Of a stretch of 64,000 nucleotides of DNA, positions 15,401 to 24,500 are shown piece by piece. The translations under genes and the position numbers were made by a program. The stretch's first letter is position 1. Every line of letters begins with the position of its first letter. Source of the stretch: Hyposmocoma kahamanoa (Eukaryota; Arthropoda; Insecta; Lepidoptera; Cosmopterigidae); contig NW_020653713.1 of the NCBI RefSeq assembly GCF_003589595.1, positions 4,433,444 through 4,497,443 of the forward strand. Direction: 5' to 3'. Below the pieces are notes generated by a model, which did not search any database, had not been told where the DNA came from, and saw nothing but the letters and a program-made list of their open reading frames with translations.

Positions 15401-18400
15401 TATTTTTTTGTTCAGGTATTATTGATGATTTACGATTAGAGCCATGTATGCTATTAAAAGCGTCTACTTTAACAACAATACGGCTTTGATTGACTAATAA
15501 ACCAGTCTGTTTTGGAGTAAATATGATTGGCATCGAAGAAGATATCCATACGACTGCCTTCTGATTGGCTGCTACAAGACGTAATTGATCTAATACACGG
15601 AGCTGGAGAACTTCGGCATTGTGTTCCTGTAAATTCATAATAAACATTTGACTTTACTTTTGTCATTACAGTGACTTTGCTCGGGACATCACGGGTCGTA
15701 CCACGCCAGTGCGTCTGGAAAAGAGTACATGTATGGACTGTAACTCTCGGTAGCTTCAAAGGGCAGAACTCGAGACATCGGACTCCGCGCCACCATTGTC
15801 TGTACTGCGAGTATGCCCAAACGGGCGCGGTGCAGGGCGACCCGTGACATTACAGGCCGTAGGAAACCACTTGAGAGAACAAGGAACCAACAATTCTCGG
15901 CGAGTATGATCACTGATGGTCAGAGATCTAAATGGGCATAAAATGTTATGAACCTAAACTTTAATGAAGTACTTAATATACAATACAATAAATAATGGTC
16001 GACTTAAAGCTTATAGAAATAATGTAATGCTTAAACTAACTGAACTTCCGTACGTTAACGATCCCAATAAATTGTATAATTCAGTTTTCAACATAGTCAA
16101 AAGTGAACGTGATAACGTTTTTAGGTCCAAAATCATAACTATTAATAATTCATTGAAATTTAGTGATTGGGCGACTGTAGGAATTCACAAAAGTAGACAA
16201 AGACTATATGATCTTTACGATGAAAGGACTTATAACACTAGTAACAGTTTTAATGATTTTGTTAGGAAATATTCGAAAATGTTTAAACGTGTTTGTGTTG
16301 CAGCCAAAGCAATGTTTATAAATAATAAAATAAAAAGAAGCGCGAATGTAGTAAAAGCGACTTGGAATATTATAAACAGCGAAACTGGAAAGGTCAAACC
16401 TCGTAACTTAGATTTTCAACTAAGATTTAATGACAAAATTGTAAACACAGACGCAGAAGTTGCTAAAATATTTGAAAATTTTTTTACTGACATTCCAATT
16501 TTGACTACTAAGTCGTTAAATTCATCTCCCACCGCCGCTGAATCCTTACTAAAAGAAAATAATGCAGTTAGTATCACTAATTTAAGGTTCCGTCATGTAT
16601 TTCCAAACGATATTGTTAAAGCCTTTAAGTCTATAAACATAAAAAATACTGCTGATCTTGATGGTCTTTCAGTCAGAGTAATTAGTTCTATAGTTGATTG
16701 TATTGCGCCTTATTTAGCCTGTGTCTTTAATAAATGTGTTGATGATGGTGTCTTTCCTGACCTCATGAAGCAAAGTAAAGTTATTCCACTTTTTAAATCT
16801 GGTAGTATTTCTGACCCCACCAATTTCAGACCTATATCAATACTACCAACTCTCAGTAAAATATTTGAAAAAATTATTCTAAATCAGATGTGTGCACATT
16901 TTTATAGTAATAACTTAATGTCTCATAAACAATTTGGTTTCACTCGGGGTCGCTCTACAACCGACGCTGGTGTCGAGTTGATTAATCATATATTTGATGC
17001 ATGGGAAGTCTCACATGATGCTATTGGTGTATTCTGTGACCTTTCCAAAGCTTTTGATTGTGTGCACCATGACACACTGGTCAGGAAACTTCGCCATTAT
17101 GGTGTGGCGGGACGTGATCTCGACCTTCTTAAATCGTATTTGCGTGGTAGAGTACAGAGGGTCGATGTTAACGGTACGAGATCGTCAGGATCTGCAATTA
17201 GCATGGGTGTCCCTCAAGGTTCAATTCTAGGCCCATTTTTGTTTTTAGTTTATATTAATGGCTTACCTAGCCTTATGGAGGGTGTAAAACATGAGATAGT
17301 ATTGTTTGCTGATGATACTTCCTTATTATTTAAAGTTAAAAGGCACCAATGTTCCTACGACGATGTGAACAATGCTATATCTAAAGTTGATTGGTTTGCT
17401 GTTAATAACCTACTTCTTAATGAGAAAAAAACAAATTGTGTGAAATTTACATTACCCAATGTTAGAGAGACGGTTACAAACATTGTAGTTAGAAACGAAA
17501 AATTGAATCTTATGGATACAGTTGTATTTCTAGGTATAACGTTAGATGCTAAATTGCAATGGGATCCCCATATAAGTAAGTTATCAAAACGGCTCGGCTC
17601 TGCAGTGTACGCGATTAAAAAAATAAGGAAACTTTCAGACGTCGAAACCGCTAGATTGGTTTACTTCAGCTACTTTCACAGTCTAATGACATACGGCATT
17701 TTGCTTTGGGGTAATGCCGCCGATATCAACAGAATCTTTGTCCTGCAGAAACGTGCAGTTAGGGCAATTTACAATCTGGGCCCCAGAGTATCTTTGAGAT
17801 AAGTTTAAGGAAATTAACATTCTTACACTAGCCTCACAGTACATTTATGAGAATGTAATTTATGTTAAAAGGAATAGTAATTTATTTATGAAAAATAGTG
17901 ACAGACATAACATTAATACGAGGAATAGAAATAAACTAGCTTTTCTTGATAGTCGTCTTCACAAAGTCAAAAAATCATTTAAGGGGCAATGTATACGCTT
18001 CTATAACAAGATTCCGGTTGATATACAAAATTTGCCTTACACGAGGTTTAAAACTATAGTGAAACAAAAACTTTATACTAAAGGTTATTATACAACTTCT
18101 GCGTACTTGGATGACAAAAATCCGTGGTAGTAACCCGTTTAGCTCATGGAGGTAGTCTCGATCTCTGATGTTTCAATTAATAAAGAAATATTGTAAATGT
18201 TATTTACAAAGAGCAACCCCTAGAGTTTCTTGCTCGTTCTTCTCAGGGGAATCTGCCTTACGAATGAGCGGTAGAGTTTAATATTGTGACGATTTCAAGT
18301 GTAATAATGCTTACCTATGAAATAAAGATTATTTTGAATTTGAATTTGAATACATGGAACAGTATAAATGGCGGAATTATTGTATTGAATTTTGTTCCAC

Positions 18401-20640
18401 ATTTCTATTATGTGTATAGGCAGTTAGTTTCTGTTGCAGCGTATTTATGTAGAAGAAAAGTTTTGTAATTTTAAGTAAAAATAAACTATTTTTACTTAAA
18501 ATTACCAAAAAAGACCAGTACATAGTTCTTTTTTCAAATAATGCAAGAAAATACTAAAGATATTTAGGTCTTTTATAAAATAAAGTGCTGCCACATATTT
18601 TAAAAAAATATTTCTTTTGTGTTTTTTTTTCATATTTAACACACTAAAGACTCGATCCCTTTTCCATTTATTTCTTGTCTACATACAAACTTAAAGTGTT
18701 CATGAATTTAGTAAGTAAAGCTATTTATAACAACCCAACCTTTTATTTTTTGGTGCTTGCTTTATAGTATAACAATACCTAATTTAGTTGAACCACGCTT
18801 ATGACGCATCATTCAGCCCGGGAGACCACATCCGCACTCACTTATTAGTTTATTTGCTGATTATGTATTCTAAGCATTAACATTTTTGATTATTTTACCT
18901 ATAAGAAATGCATACCAATATCTCCTGATCATCCGGACTGTCCGTATCCACAAACAGTTCATCAATGACTTTAATATCTCCATATGGAGAGACAAATACG
19001 TCACTGCCTTCATCGAAGCCGACTAGTTGGTTCAACAATGGATTACAGGCTATCTGGCCTTCTTGGACATTACTACTGAAAACCACCCAGAGGAGTATCT
19101 GTTTGTTTTTATTGAGTACTTGGACACATTGATTCTGAAATAAATATGTGAAATATATAATATTAACATTATAATAATAACACTATGTAACAAATTTTCT
19201 AAAAGGTTCTGTTTTTTGTATAACAGTATTGGTTTGATATCTATATTAGTTCAGAAATATGTAGATTAGTGAAAGGCCAGTATGTGTATATGGCCAGTAT
19301 GTGTATATAGAGATATGGATATAAATTTGTATATAGATGTGCTAAGCTAAATGATGACTTGATCGAAAAAGGCACATTCATATTTATTTATTTATTTATT
19401 TATTCTTCATTTAATTTACAACTTAAGTAACATGTAGTTAAGACACTAAAACCCTTGAGGGGTTTAAAATGTGTCACGTCTGACAACAAAACATTCAATT
19501 GAAAATTAAACTTATTAATATTAATCATACTTAGTATATCCTCCAACAACCGTCAAGGCTTTAACCAACAAACTTGACAGTCTTCAGTAGTTTTAAAGTC
19601 AACCATCAAATCCTACACATTTTAAAATTGAGTACAATAGTTCATAATTTGAAGAGCATTCAAGAGCACGGCTTTATCACAATATTTTGGATATTTCTAA
19701 AATAAACTGTGACTCTTCTATCACCATCATTGCTTGTAAGACAATTATATACATGCTTTTAGTAAAATGACTAAAAGTACTATAAGGAAATTTATTGAAA
19801 AAGGATATGGAAAATCGACCCATGCTGTTGTACCCATTTATAAACTATGTAGTATACAGTGTGTCACATTTTCACACTGCTCTCACCAATAAACATATAT
19901 GCACTGGCATCATCATATATTTTAAATAAGGATATGAAAAATAGAGCCATTAGAGCAATTTGTTTATTGGGCCTCAAAATTTACAAACTGGGCCTTTAAT
20001 GTGTCTATGACAAACGAAACATCACACCACATGAAAAAATAAAGTATGTTAAGAAGAAAAACATTTTGCAAGAAAAATATAATTCGATTTTCAAAATTTA
20101 TTACGGAATTATTGTGAAACAAATAAATACAATTTTAGGTCCAGAAACAAGTTTCATTTTCAATGTGCAGCAATCAAAAAAATTTTTAAAGAAATTTTAT
20201 ACAGTGTCTGTGTTTGCATGACAAAATGCGCCAAGTTAACTCTTTCAGATGTTTCCATTTTTTTTATATATTGTATGATAATGTGTCTAAATATCTCATT
20301 GTTCTCAGGGAAATCTGCCATACAAAAGAGTAAACACTATATGTTTAATCAATTTCATAATGTGATTTTTTTTAATTTAAATTTTATATTTAGTTTTTAA
20401 ACATTGTTCAACTTTGAATCTCACTGGACAAAGAGTTTGAACAAATTACATTCATATGCATAACTGAAAATTTACTTACGCTCTTCTTTTGTGGATTACA
20501 ATAAAGATATGATATAATGATAGTTATATCAAGGCAACAGGGCTTACCTGATCATTGTTTGTACTGTATTTAGGGCTGATATATGCAAAACATGTTTTTT
20601 CATGAGTAATGCTCACTTTTAGTCTTACACCGCCCAACAT
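872..20640 (-). CDS. Pex1: PEX1, peroxisomal AAA+ ATPase (12 exons, C-terminal end outside window)
   Basis: PEX1 pairs with PEX6 in the hexameric AAA+ motor that pulls ubiquitinated PEX5 receptor out of the peroxisomal membrane. Exons on the minus strand, in coding order: 20548-20640 (start [12 protein letters not shown]), 18916-19134, 14525-15626, 13020-13260, 10533-10686, 9294-9462, 7905-8053, 7393-7580, 5237-5296, 4023-4209, 1497-1655, 872-990. All phases join without a frameshift, giving about 946 residues. Visible motifs: D1 Walker A GLSGTGKS (about residue 472) with a Walker-B-like VLICDD; D2 Walker A GPPGTGKS (725-732), Walker B ILFFDE (780-785) and the SRH segment [17 protein letters not shown]. 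The D2 stretch [11 protein letters not shown] and the closing SPADLKALL match PEX1 rather than PEX6, NSF or p97. The last visible exon ends at a strong GTAAGT donor, so at least one more exon lies beyond position 1. Intron 5 has a GC donor. Introns are loaded with SINEs, LINE pieces and MITEs. Confidence 0.95.
1656..3297. other. PEX1 intron 10, 3' part
   Basis: AT-rich, nothing recognised other than the (TA)n tract and LINE fragment that follow it. Confidence 0.5.
3298..3408. repeat. (TA)n microsatellite with a 10-N assembly gap
   Basis: Pure TA dinucleotides either side of N at 3351-3360. True length is unknown. Confidence 0.97.
3566..3960 (-). mobile_element. LINE ORF2 C-terminal fragment in PEX1 intron 10
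   Basis: Reading the minus strand gives [18 protein letters not shown], then [19 protein letters not shown] and FKRLLK before a stop, the usual C-terminal end of Jockey/CR1-type LINE proteins. The earlier part reads [17 protein letters not shown]. One in-frame stop is visible. The (TA)n tract at 3298-3408 lies just downstream and may have grown from its 3' tail. Its upstream edge is about 60 bp from the PEX1 exon 10 donor. Confidence 0.75.
4270..4390 (+). mobile_element. SINE family S1, 5' part only
   Basis: CTGGTAGCTGTAAAGGTACC and CACAGATGGCGCTACT match the upstream module of the 23478-23815 copy; the tRNA-like part is absent. Confidence 0.65.
5651..5875 (+). mobile_element. tRNA-derived SINE, family S2
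   Basis: GTGGCCGAACGGTTA resembles tRNA box A and GGTTCGATTCCCGG box B, 45 bases apart, followed by a shared body ending GTTGAGTGTGTGCGTTATTA. No intact tRNA fold was traced. It lies in PEX1 intron 8. Confidence 0.82.
6405..6600 (+). mobile_element. tRNA-like SINE, family S3, with octamer expansion
   Basis: GTGGTAGCGTGGTAGC repeats about five times ahead of a box B, GTGGGTTCGAATCCGGGC. The body ends near GAAGACATCACGAGGAAAC. Confidence 0.72.
6735..6935 (-). mobile_element. tRNA-like repeat
   Basis: The minus strand carries GTGGGGAACGGTTGCTTC (box A type) and AACGGTTCGAAACCTGTGG (box B type). No second copy was identified, so this is tentative. Confidence 0.5.
7675..7865 (+). repeat. Interspersed repeat beginning CGACTTAAAAAAGGAGGAGG
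   Basis: Also found at 9925-10030 (CGACTTCAAAAAAAAGGAGG) and, as the later part (CGATTTCAATAAAACTTG), at 6075-6165. Likely a LINE or SINE tail; class not determined. In PEX1 intron 7. Confidence 0.6.
8238..9110 (-). mobile_element. 3' fragment of the same LINE family, interrupted by a MITE
   Basis: The minus-strand peptide [20 protein letters not shown] (about 9043 downward) matches the C-terminal ORF2 piece at 17800-18130, and the 3' UTR with the CTAGGGGTTGCTCTTTG and TCTGCCTT-type segments matches 18190-18270. A 286-bp MITE (8392-8677) sits inside it with an 8-bp target duplication. It lies in PEX1 intron 6. Ends are approximate. Confidence 0.85.
8392..8677. mobile_element. MITE family M1, copy 1 (286 bp, 8-bp TSD)
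   Basis: Begins CATTGACTTACAATTATATG and ends in its imperfect reverse complement. ATTACAAT flanks both sides. It contains about 58 bp more than copies 2 and 3. Inserted in the LINE fragment at 8238-9110. It has no coding capacity. Confidence 0.9.
9555..9905 (-). mobile_element. SINE family S1, long copy
   Basis: Carries both the tRNA-like module (GGTTCGAATCCAGCCGGATC on the minus strand) and the module with AGATGGCGCTACTGC and GTAGCTGTAACG. It lies in PEX1 intron 5. Confidence 0.75.
9925..10030 (+). repeat. Copy of the GGAGGAGG interspersed repeat
   Basis: Contains GATTTCTCCGTCAATTGTGG followed by ACCGATTTTGAAAATTC, resembling the repeat at 7675. In PEX1 intron 5. Confidence 0.6.
10945..11115 (+). 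mobile_element. SINE family S1
   Basis: Box-A-like AGCTTAGTTCGTATGGC and box-B-like GGTTCGAATCTGGCC, then AGTGTTCGATC and the AATTGAATATCAATTCAATA tail. Confidence 0.75.
11125..11212 (-). mobile_element. tRNA-like SINE, family S3 fragment
   Basis: The minus strand reads TATAGCCGTGGTAACTTAAC and GTGGATTCGAATCCGGGTTT, matching the 6405-6600 copy. Confidence 0.7.
11236..11399. mobile_element. MITE with TTTTGTAGAAAAGG ends (164 bp)
   Basis: Left TTTTGTAGAAAAGGTGTAAG and right (reverse complement) TTTTGTAGAAAAGGCGTAAG are near-identical inverted repeats around an AT-rich core. It lies in PEX1 intron 4. No clear target duplication. Confidence 0.75.
12110..12265 (+). mobile_element. tRNA-like SINE, family S5
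   Basis: CCGTGGTCGAATGGCTTGCA (box A type) and CGGATTCGATCCCGGGCCGG (box B type), then TCGGGTCTGGGTGTTTGTGA. A second copy is at 27968. Confidence 0.75.
12340..12620 (+). mobile_element. SINE family S1, best-preserved tRNA-like head
   Basis: TTCCGTGGCTTAGTTGGCAT is a clear box A and GGCTCGAATCCGGCC a clear box B; the tail TTGTATTAATAATTATAACA is shared by the family. It lies in PEX1 intron 4. Confidence 0.8.
14308..14515 (+). mobile_element. tRNA-derived SINE, family S2, abutting PEX1 exon 3
   Basis: Same head (GTGGCCGAACGGTTACCAT) and tail (GTTGAGTGTGTGCGTTG) as 5651-5875. Its end is only a few bases from the PEX1 exon 3 donor (GTAAGT at 14524-14519 on the minus strand). Confidence 0.85.
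15670..15915. other. GC-richer block beside the LINE in PEX1 intron 2
   Basis: Both minus frames stay open for about 75-95 codons (for example [18 protein letters not shown]), unlike flanking sequence. It does not fit the PEX1 N-terminus, which is elsewhere. Possibly a repeat of unknown type. Confidence 0.4.
15940..18350 (+). mobile_element. 5'-truncated non-LTR retrotransposon (Jockey/CR1-like LINE) in PEX1 intron 2
   Basis: This copy lies between PEX1 exons 2 and 3 and runs opposite to the gene. It starts inside the linker before the reverse transcriptase, so ORF1 and the endonuclease are missing. It ends with an AATAAA-like signal followed by a TTTGAA repeat (about 18334-18350) instead of a plain poly-A tail. 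The 5' edge is approximate. A related copy lies at 8238-9110 on the other strand and a 3' end at 63631-63751. Confidence 0.85.
15964..18130 (+). pseudogene. LINE ORF2 (reverse transcriptase), frameshifted near its C-terminus
   Basis: An open frame of 612 codons (15964-17802) contains the RT order [64 protein letters not shown] and the catalytic [10 protein letters not shown]. The C-terminal domain continues in another frame (17888-18130, ending AYLDDKNPW). The sister copy at 8238-9110 reads [12 protein letters not shown] across the break, where this copy seems to have lost two bases (GA) near 17798. No endonuclease is present. The polypeptide is broken, so this copy cannot jump by itself. Clade (Jockey/CR1 group) is from motif style only. 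Confidence 0.88.
19382..19406. repeat. (TTTA)n microsatellite
   Basis: Six tandem TTTA units, in PEX1 intron 1. Confidence 0.85.
19780..20400 (+). mobile_element. Possible old LINE 3' remnant in PEX1 intron 1
   Basis: A short segment reads [13 protein letters not shown], like the QKRAVRAI motif late in LINE ORF2, and TTCTCAGGGAAATCTGCC near 20307 recalls the 3' UTR of the LINE at 15940-18350. Many stops and small indels. The call is tentative. Confidence 0.4.
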
Positions 20641-21542
20641 TGTAATTAAACACTGATGATAATTAAAAAAGTCTAAATATTGGAGCACTATCACAAGAAA
20701 TTTAATGCAAATTAAACAATAATTTCATTATTTTTTCCATTGTTATCTGTTTATCACGATTTACGTCATAAATTCGCTAAGTTGAGAATACGACAGCAGT
20801 TTTGATTTATAAAGTACGTGAGCGAGATACTGCTATAAATAAAAATAAGAGAAAGAACATCTCTATTTCGCTCAGCGTTAAAGCTTTAAAATAAATGTAG
20901 GGTAATAAACGTCTAGCATCAGTACGTTTCAATTTACGTACATACATTCAACACATCATCAAAAATTATATGCGAACTGGATTTTACTTCCTTGGTGATT
21001 GTATTTTCAGGTAAGTCCAAAATAAAATTCGTGCATCTCTTTTGTGGTTTACAAATTTTACATTAATATTTTCGGGAAGTCTATAAAGTTCAAACAACGT
21101 AGAAAGAAATGTAACAACGCCGTAATGCTATTGGCCGTTTCAGGAGCCAATAGAAATTTAGTGCAACGGTTTTTGAAGACAGTTCATCATTCCGGTGTTG
21201 AGTTGAATTTCGTTAATTTTTGTGCAATTTTACAACAGAAAATAACTATCGGGACGTGCAACTAGCAAATTAATTACAAAATCAATCAAAACGGCCGCTG
21301 CCGTCTAGAAAATGTGAGTATTCACTGATCTTTGAAAAGCGTTTGACGCTGTCTGACTAGTTCCGATGTTCGCTTGTTTTGCCTCCATTTTTGGTCGTTA
21401 GACGGGACGATTTTGAAACGCTTGTTTACATTAATTTCGTTATTTCGTGTTGATAAATAATATAAACCGTGCGAGTTGGTGTAATAAATTCCACGTTAGT
21501 CGCAGTGCACGTGATATCTGGTATTGATTTCAGTGATTGATA
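20641..21542. promoter_or_regulatory. Divergent intergenic region between PEX1 and cyclin B3
   Basis: 902 bp separate the two start codons, which point away from each other. Both 5' UTRs and probably both promoters must lie here. No TATA box is convincing. TTTTGAAA near 21411, close to the cyclin start, resembles the CHR element of mitotic genes, but a six-base match is weak evidence. Confidence 0.55.
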
Positions 21543-24500
21543 ATGGCGCCAACACGGTTTGCGTCTAAGCCGATTGGCGTTAATGAGAACCTGAATGGTA
21601 TTTTGAGTCATGGGATTACGACGAGGAGTAAGCAACTAGCTTCTCTGAAAACACACAAGGACGGCCTAAAGGTGCCGCACAAGAGGAAAGCCGATAGTCC
21701 GTTGAAGGATGTCACAGCGAAGCGGGCGGCGTTTGGGGACATCACAAATGCCTTCAACAAGACCACCGCCGTCCCCGACAACGACAAGGCCATGGCAGTC
21801 AAGAAGGTCACAGTGGAAACCAAAATGCTCCCAACAGTAAAGGTTAAAACCTAATTTTTTGTCATAATAAATTTGGAGGGTACACCTCCATTGTTTTTCC
21901 TTGACTCTTGTCGCTATTGATATAATTTTCTTTAACAATATCCTATTTCAATTCCAAATGCTTAAACATTCAGCACAAAAAAATATATAGTTTTCTAAGG
22001 TTAATGAACTTCCAATTTTGTTGACCTAACATTATATTAAAATTACGTCTAATGTTCCCAAGGGATTTAACTTTGGGATAAAATACCATTTTAGAGTTAA
22101 ATGTTCCTTGATATCTGGTCAGGGCAATTTTATTTTAATGACCATCATCAATGGGTAGGTTAATTTAATTTTGACCTCAGTGGCCTAATGTTTTGAAGTG
22201 CTGGGATGAGGATGTCCCTGGTTTGATTCCCTTAGGACAAATTTGGGAAAATAAACTTATAATTTATTTCTCATCTGGGTGTTCTGAGCTTTTTTTTAAT
22301 GATACAAGTGACGGGACGAACAAGTCGCGCCCCTGCTGGTAAGCGACAAGCCTGTCCATAACAATTGCAGTACCACCTAGAACTTTTAATCTCAAAGATC
22401 TGAGGAATGCCACTGCACCCGACACCCTGAGACATAAGTTGATAAGTCCCGTGCATGCTATTTCACCAGCACCTTACCCTTTAAAACTGGAATCCAGTAA
22501 TGCTCAACATTACTACTTGGCAGCAGAAATAGGTAAGGTGGCAGTACTTTCCTGGACAAACTCTTTCACAAGGAGCTTTACAGTTATTGATTTTTCCCAT
22601 CGCCTCTAGGGGTCGCACGACAGGGCGCGACTTGAGCGAGAGCGACATAAAGCGCGACATCCTTGCATACAGATCGCGCGCTGTTTGTCGCCCTCGCGCA
22701 AGTCGCGTCCCGTCGTGTCAGCCCTACAGGGCGCAACTTGCGCGAGAGCGACATAATGGATTGGCGTAAAGTGCAATTTACTGCTATTGTGGCATAGAGG
22801 TCTCGCACTTTATGTACATGCTAGACCACCATTTTTTGTATAGGCTTTAAAAAGTAGGTGCTGCACTGCTAGGCACGGACCTCCCACCCCTCTGTTCTGT
22901 GCCACGGTGGTCCAGTCTTTTAAGTGAACACTAGCTTGCCTCTCCAATGATGCTCTGGTCTGCCGCATTGTCGTTTTCTGTCTTTGGGGATCCATTGGGG
23001 ATAGAGCTACTGGTATTCATAATATAAAGAATTCTTTAGTTCGCAACCAGGCAATTGATGTGGTACATATATTATTAACTTATCAATTGTAACTATTACA
23101 AAAATTTCTGAATATGTCTGTTTTCTAAATCATTCACCAACACTAATAATAAACACACAAGATAACATTTTTTTTTCACCTCAATGTTTGTGCTAGCTAG
23201 CTACCTGATAGTTCTACCTGGAAGGGTCTTTGAAGCTTTAAATAACAATAGTAACCTTTATTTGTTTTTCAATCTAGCTTACATTGTTGACTGTGAACCA
23301 TGATTGTATTTTCTAAGTTATCTGTGTTTATATTAATCAAGTATGATGTGCTAATATTATATATATTTTCTATTTGTTTTAAGAAATAAACAAGTCAAGG
23401 AGGATACAAACTTGGCACTTGATTAATTGATTAAAAAAACTATTCATTTAATTTAGAGAAAATAAAACCTAATACATTAATCTGGTAGCTGTAAAGGTAG
23501 CTGGCTGACTGAAGAAAAGCTTTCATAAATTTCTCCCAGATGGCGCTACGGCAAATAATTCGAAAACCAAAAACAAAGATCTGCAACAAGCATATAGAAA
23601 CATTCATGTTCCGTTAGTTTGTTCCGTGGGTTAGTTAGCATGGCGTTTGACACAGTTTGCTAGAAGACATTGGATTGTATCCAGCCAGATCAAAGGAATT
23701 TTTTCTTAATGTTCGATCTTTGTATTAATAATTATAACAAACTTGTGGAGTAATTTCACAAAAATGATTGAATATCATGGTGGTCAAACAATGTGACATT
23801 CAAAAAACTTAAAAATTAAATACACGCTTTGCAGAAGTATCAACTTTAAATTTAACAAATTAAATTATGAACCTATTTGTACAGATTGCTTTAGTTTCGT
23901 ATTCGTTTTTGTATTCGTTTTTTATAAATATTGGTAGGGAAAAAGTAAAACTTGAGGGTTGATCATGAATAGAAATTATTGCTTTCAAAATATTAGACAT
24001 ATGTATACTAAATAGGGTAATTTCTTAAATACTAACAAATTCGCAGAACAGTATTGCTAACATGATAAACAACAATTTTAATTCCATGACTTTTAATAAT
24101 TAATCACATTGTACTTTCATACAAAAATAAAAACATTTAAATAGATTGATTTTAATTTGGTGTAATGTAATTCGGGATTGTTGTCGGGGCGAACTCTTGT
24201 ACTTTTGAACTTACCACCTAATACAGTACTGAGAAGTGTTAGATAGTACAATCTAAACTAAAAAAAAATATTTTTGGTAAATTTATTTTACGTTCTATAA
24301 AAGTGATGGACAAAAATTTATGATTTTAGTAATGTAATCCTGCGAGGTTAGTGTTTTACAAATAACCCTGTGTTAATAAACCATTTTTTGTTGTTTTAAT
24401 CTAGACTGGGGCAGCTGTTCTGCAGTTCTAGTGATTTATATTGGAAGTTGAAGTGATTGTTAGCTATACATATATAATTGTTTGCATTGTAGACTAAAAT

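Noticed and set aside
15689..15913. PEX1 first exon candidate
   Set aside because: Sequence does not resemble PEX1; better exons 1 and 2 were found at 20548-20640 and 18916-19134 with matching phases.
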